From NCBI RefSeq assembly GCF_900157365.1, contig NZ_FUEZ01000004.1, positions 4,184,966 to 4,248,965 of the forward strand: a stretch of 64,000 nucleotides of DNA, in the 5' to 3' direction. Under the pieces are notes generated by a model that was not told where the DNA came from, ran no database searches, and worked only from the letters and a program-made list of their open reading frames with translations. How positions within the stretch are numbered: the stretch's first letter is position 1; the number at the start of each line of letters is the position of its first letter. This DNA comes from Mycobacterium numidiamassiliense. GTDB taxonomy: Bacteria; Actinomycetota; Actinomycetes; Mycobacteriales; Mycobacteriaceae. This document shows, in pieces, positions 61,994 to 64,000 of this stretch. The translations under genes and the position numbers were made by a program.

Positions 61994-62009
61994 ACGAACA
62001 CCTGTTCGA
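61994..62009 (-). promoter_or_regulatory. LexA (SOS) box of recA
   Basis: On the minus strand TCGAACAGGTGTTCGT, one mismatch from TCGAAC-N4-GTTCGA. It lies between TTGATC and a TACTGT -10-like box, so LexA would block this distal recA promoter. Confidence 0.88.
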
Positions 62010-62063
62010 TCAATGTTCGACACGCCGCGGGAGTTCCGTGTGGCAATATCGGCTACCGAAAGG

Positions 62064-62172
62064 GCACCGACGGGCCCGCATACAGCTGAGGAAACCGGTG
62101 CGAATCCGGCGCGGTCCCGCCACTGTGATCGGGCACGTCGTGACCCGAGAGCCAGATACTCACCGTCGGCGC
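62064..62172 (+). promoter_or_regulatory. Cobalamin riboswitch
   Basis: The conserved core is clear: GGAAACCGGTGCGAATCCGG (62090-62109) leading into GCGGTCCCGCCACTGT, with the GCCACTG box at 62119-62125, and later GAGCCAGATACTC. A closing P1 stem pairs 62064-62073 with 62163-62172 (9 of 10 pairs). It precedes the FhuF-like gene by 52 bp on the same strand. Downstream, GGGGCGGATCTCCCC and TCTCCCCGGAGA can form hairpins near the ribosome site, so translational control is likely, normally shutting expression off when cobalamin is plentiful. Confidence 0.92.
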
Positions 62173-62224
62173 TTCCTCACTCGACACTGGGGCGGATCTC
62201 CCCGGAGAGGGCGGTCGTAGAAGC

Positions 62225-62899
62225 ATGGACATCTCCGCCGAGCTGGCCGAAATATCCACCTATAAAGGCTTTTTCGCGCTGACTGTGGGCGGAGACGCGG
62301 CTGGATGGCACCCGGTCAGCCACGACTACGCCGACGGATTCAACGAACTGATCGACACCACCGTCAAGCGCTACCGCACGACCGACGCGCGGATCGGCGC
62401 CTCACTGGTCCACCTTGGCCATGCTGCCCGATTGTGGTCACCCGTTCTGGCCTGCGCACTGGTCCACGGCGTCATTCCCGACTTCAAAGACCTGCAACGC
62501 GCCGACGACGGGGCGCAGCTGCGCATACCGGAGCCCACCGGATCGCCCGTCGAGATCTCGGCGGGCGCGTTGTACCGCGTGGTGGTGAAACAGCACATGC
62601 AGCCGTTTGCGGCCGGTCTGCGGCTCAAGTTGGCGCCTACCCTGCTGGCGGGCAACATTGCGTCCGCGCTGGTCGGCGCGTCGCGGGCGCTGCTCGCGGC
62701 CCGGCCCGACTTGCGCGGCCCGATCGTCGAGATCACCGACTCCCTGCTGGACACCGGCGTGCTATCCGGCTCCGGCGTGCTCACCGGTTCACATCTGGGC
62801 TTCCGGCGCGGCAGCTGCTGCCTTTTCTATCGCATCCCCGGGCGATCGGTATGCGGTGACTGCGTGTTTCGCCGGACGCCGGGGGCCAAGCGGAGATGA
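62225..62899 (+). CDS. FhuF-like [2Fe-2S] protein (ferric/cobalamin reductase-like)
   Basis: 224 residues. The C-terminus has the FhuF signature C-C-x10-C-x2-C (C198, C199, C210, C213; CCLFYRIPGRSVCGDC), which holds a [2Fe-2S] cluster in FhuF, a reductase that releases iron from ferric hydroxamate siderophores. The rest (residues 1-190) is helical and similar in layout (SLVHLGHAARLWSPVLACAL; RTGLRLKLAPTLLAGN-like region). It is preceded by a cobalamin riboswitch, so it probably acts in cobalamin or corrinoid reduction, uptake or use. No H37Rv counterpart between recA and Rv2738c is known to me. Confidence 0.85.
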   Translation: MDISAELAEISTYKGFFALTVGGDAAGWHPVSHDYADGFNELIDTTVKRYRTTDARIGASLVHLGHAARLWSPVLACALVHGVIPDFKDLQRADDGAQLRIPEPTGSPVEISAGALYRVVVKQHMQPFAAGLRLKLAPTLLAGNIASALVGASRALLAARPDLRGPIVEITDSLLDTGVLSGSGVLTGSHLGFRRGSCCLFYRIPGRSVCGDCVFRRTPGAKRR

Positions 62900-62960
62900 G
62901 TGTGCGGCCAGGGCTTTGAGTGAGTGCCCAGGGCGGCGAAAACGCCCGAATCGCACCGCC

Positions 62961-63092
62961 CGCGCACACTCGACGCCGCCGATCCACACTCGACGCCACC
63001 CGCGCACACTCGACGCCCCGCGCACACTCGACGCCGCCTAGGCCGCCGACGCACACCCGACGCCGATGCCCGCAGGCGCAAACCCGACATAG
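62961..63092. repeat. Short tandem repeats of CGCACACTCGACGCC
   Basis: Near-identical 15-bp units at 62963-62977, 62984-62997 (one base short), 63003-63017, 63021-63035 and 63050-63064, with a degenerate unit after 63076. Spacers of 3-14 bp contain CGCC or GCCG. It fills the gap between the FhuF-like gene and the DUF3046 gene. No ORF is supported. Confidence 0.75.
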
Positions 63093-63118
63093 ACCCGGCG
63101 CGGCCACCGCGCCCTAGC

Positions 63119-63310
63119 TCACCACTGGTCGCGCGGCACATCGAAGTCGGCGCACAGCGCCCGCCAGACGTCGCGGGGATCGACGCCCTCCTCGATGGCC
63201 TGGGCCGCGGTTCGGCCGAAGCCGGTCAGCACATGATCGACCAGCACCGATGCGCCGTAGGCCGCACCAAACCGCAAGACCACCCGGTCGTTGAACTCCG
63301 TCAGCCGCAC
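63119..63310 (-). CDS. DUF3046 family protein
   Basis: 63 residues, nearly the same as Rv2738c. VRLTEFNDRVVLRFGAAYGASV and the C-terminal WRALCADFDVPRDQW are typical of DUF3046. Function unknown. GTG 63310 fits the family start; a TTG three codons earlier is possible. Located next to recA in many mycobacteria. Confidence 0.9.
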   Translation of the reverse strand: MRLTEFNDRVVLRFGAAYGASVLVDHVLTGFGRTAAQAIEEGVDPRDVWRALCADFDVPRDQW

Positions 63311-63331
63311 GCCAGCCAAGATACCGAGCGA

Positions 63332-64000
63332 CTAGCCGGCAAGTGCCAGCGCTTCGTGGCACACCCGCACCGGGTCGGCGACGTCGGTGGCGCCGGTGGC
63401 GGCCGCCCGCGCGGCCTCGCGGTAGCCGGGCGACGACAGCACTTCGTTGACCGCGCCCACCAGCGCGTCGGCGCTCAGCGGACGAATCAACCGCCCACTC
63501 CCCTGCCGCTGCACCCGATTGGCCAACTCCCACTGGTCCCCGCCGCCGGGCACCGCCACCAGCGGCACCCCGGCCAGCAGCGTCTTGGCCAGCATGCCGT
63601 GGCCCCCGCCGCAGATCACCAGGTCGGCGTGCGTCAAAAGCTCCGCCTGGCTGCCCAGTCCGACCACCGCCCACGGCGGCACCGTCAGCTCCGCACCGCC
63701 CAGCCGGGAGACCACCAGGCGCGACCCCTCCGGCAGGGTGTCGCCGGGCCTCAGACACTCCAGCGCCAGTTCGGTCAAGCCGACCGTCCCGGTCAACGCG
63801 GTCGACGGCGCGATCACCACCACCGGCCCGGTGCCGGCGGGGATCTGCAGCACCTGATCGGTCGGCTCGAAGTGCAGCGGGCCGACGACGACGGCCTCAG
63901 CCGGCCAGTCCGGACGGGGCACCTCGAGCGCGGGCAGCGTGGCGATCAGCCGTCGCAGCGGTCCAGGATCGCGGGCCGGCAGCCCGATCTCGGCGCGCGC
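63332..64000 (-). CDS. UDP-glycosyltransferase family GT1 (C-terminal part)
   Basis: The last 223 codons of a GT1 (GT-B fold) transferase; the start lies beyond the right edge of the window. The nucleotide-sugar-binding segment is visible: ICGGGHGMLAKTLLAGVPLV, then VPGGGDQWELANRVQRQGSGRLI. Matches the position of Rv2739c, an uncharacterised glycosyltransferase. The stop lies 21 bp before the DUF3046 start. Confidence 0.85.
   Translation of the reverse strand, partial: ARAEIGLPARDPGPLRRLIATLPALEVPRPDWPAEAVVVGPLHFEPTDQVLQIPAGTGPVVVIAPSTALTGTVGLTELALECLRPGDTLPEGSRLVVSRLGGAELTVPPWAVVGLGSQAELLTHADLVICGGGHGMLAKTLLAGVPLVAVPGGGDQWELANRVQRQGSGRLIRPLSADALVGAVNEVLSSPGYREAARAAATGATDVADPVRVCHEALALAG

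Noticed and set aside
61891..62046. N-terminal extension of RecA to 62046
   Set aside because: It covers the SOS box and both promoters; MAQAPDREKAL at 61890 has a good ribosome site and is the family start.
62961..63092. CRISPR array
   Set aside because: Units are 15 bp with spacers of only 3-14 bp and no cas genes; it is a degenerate tandem repeat.

Overview
The window is high-GC chromosomal DNA from a Mycobacterium. Gene content and order follow, almost gene for gene, the stretch known in M. tuberculosis H37Rv as Rv2672 to Rv2739c: aftC, msrB, the hemE-hemY-chdC cluster, dxs, the ceoB/ceoC pair, dut, cei, suhB, ppgK, sigA, sigB, ideR, sthA, nrdR, chiZ, lexA, fadE20, hflX, dapF, miaA, miaB, recX and recA. 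It is not an M. tuberculosis complex sequence: recA has no intein, several H37Rv genes are absent, and several extra genes are present. Species cannot be named from this window. H37Rv comparisons are made from memory.

Layout. 1-4 kb: end of a TAP-like hydrolase, the arabinan transferase aftC with msrB, and an inserted amidohydrolase. 4-8 kb: leftward coproporphyrin-dependent heme genes (hemE, hemY/cgoX, chdC) with a methyltransferase. 8-11 kb: echA15, a DUF3000 protein and an RNase D-like protein. 11-13.7 kb: an inserted, partly AT-rich ESX-1-associated substrate/chaperone module with EspA/EspE-, EspC/EspF-, EspD/EspH- and EspL-like genes, the main accessory feature. 13.8-28 kb: dxs, CBS protein, anion transporter, RNA methyltransferase, APC permease, potassium-uptake regulators, dut, cell-envelope protein Cei, suhB. 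28-36.5 kb: ppgK, sigA, sigB and the iron regulator ideR. 36.5-47.7 kb: sthA, a lipoprotein protease, hydrolases, nrdR, the chiZ/lexA divergent pair and an LGFP-repeat surface protein. 48-58 kb: fadE20, hflX, dapF, miaA, and three tandem DMT-type transporter paralogues. 58-64 kb: miaB, recX-recA, a cobalamin riboswitch with a FhuF-like [2Fe-2S] protein, a short tandem-repeat patch, a DUF3046 protein and the end of a glycosyltransferase.

Regulation readable from sequence: SOS boxes before lexA and recA, a second motif of the RecA-independent (PafBC) type before recA and chiZ, a SigE/SigH-type promoter before sigB with a possible leaderless upstream ORF, a TetR-type palindrome before fadE20, and a cobalamin riboswitch. 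Many genes start 6-8 nt after a TANNNT -10 box, which suggests leaderless mRNAs. The best candidates for new biology are the orphan Esp module and the riboswitch-controlled FhuF-like gene.
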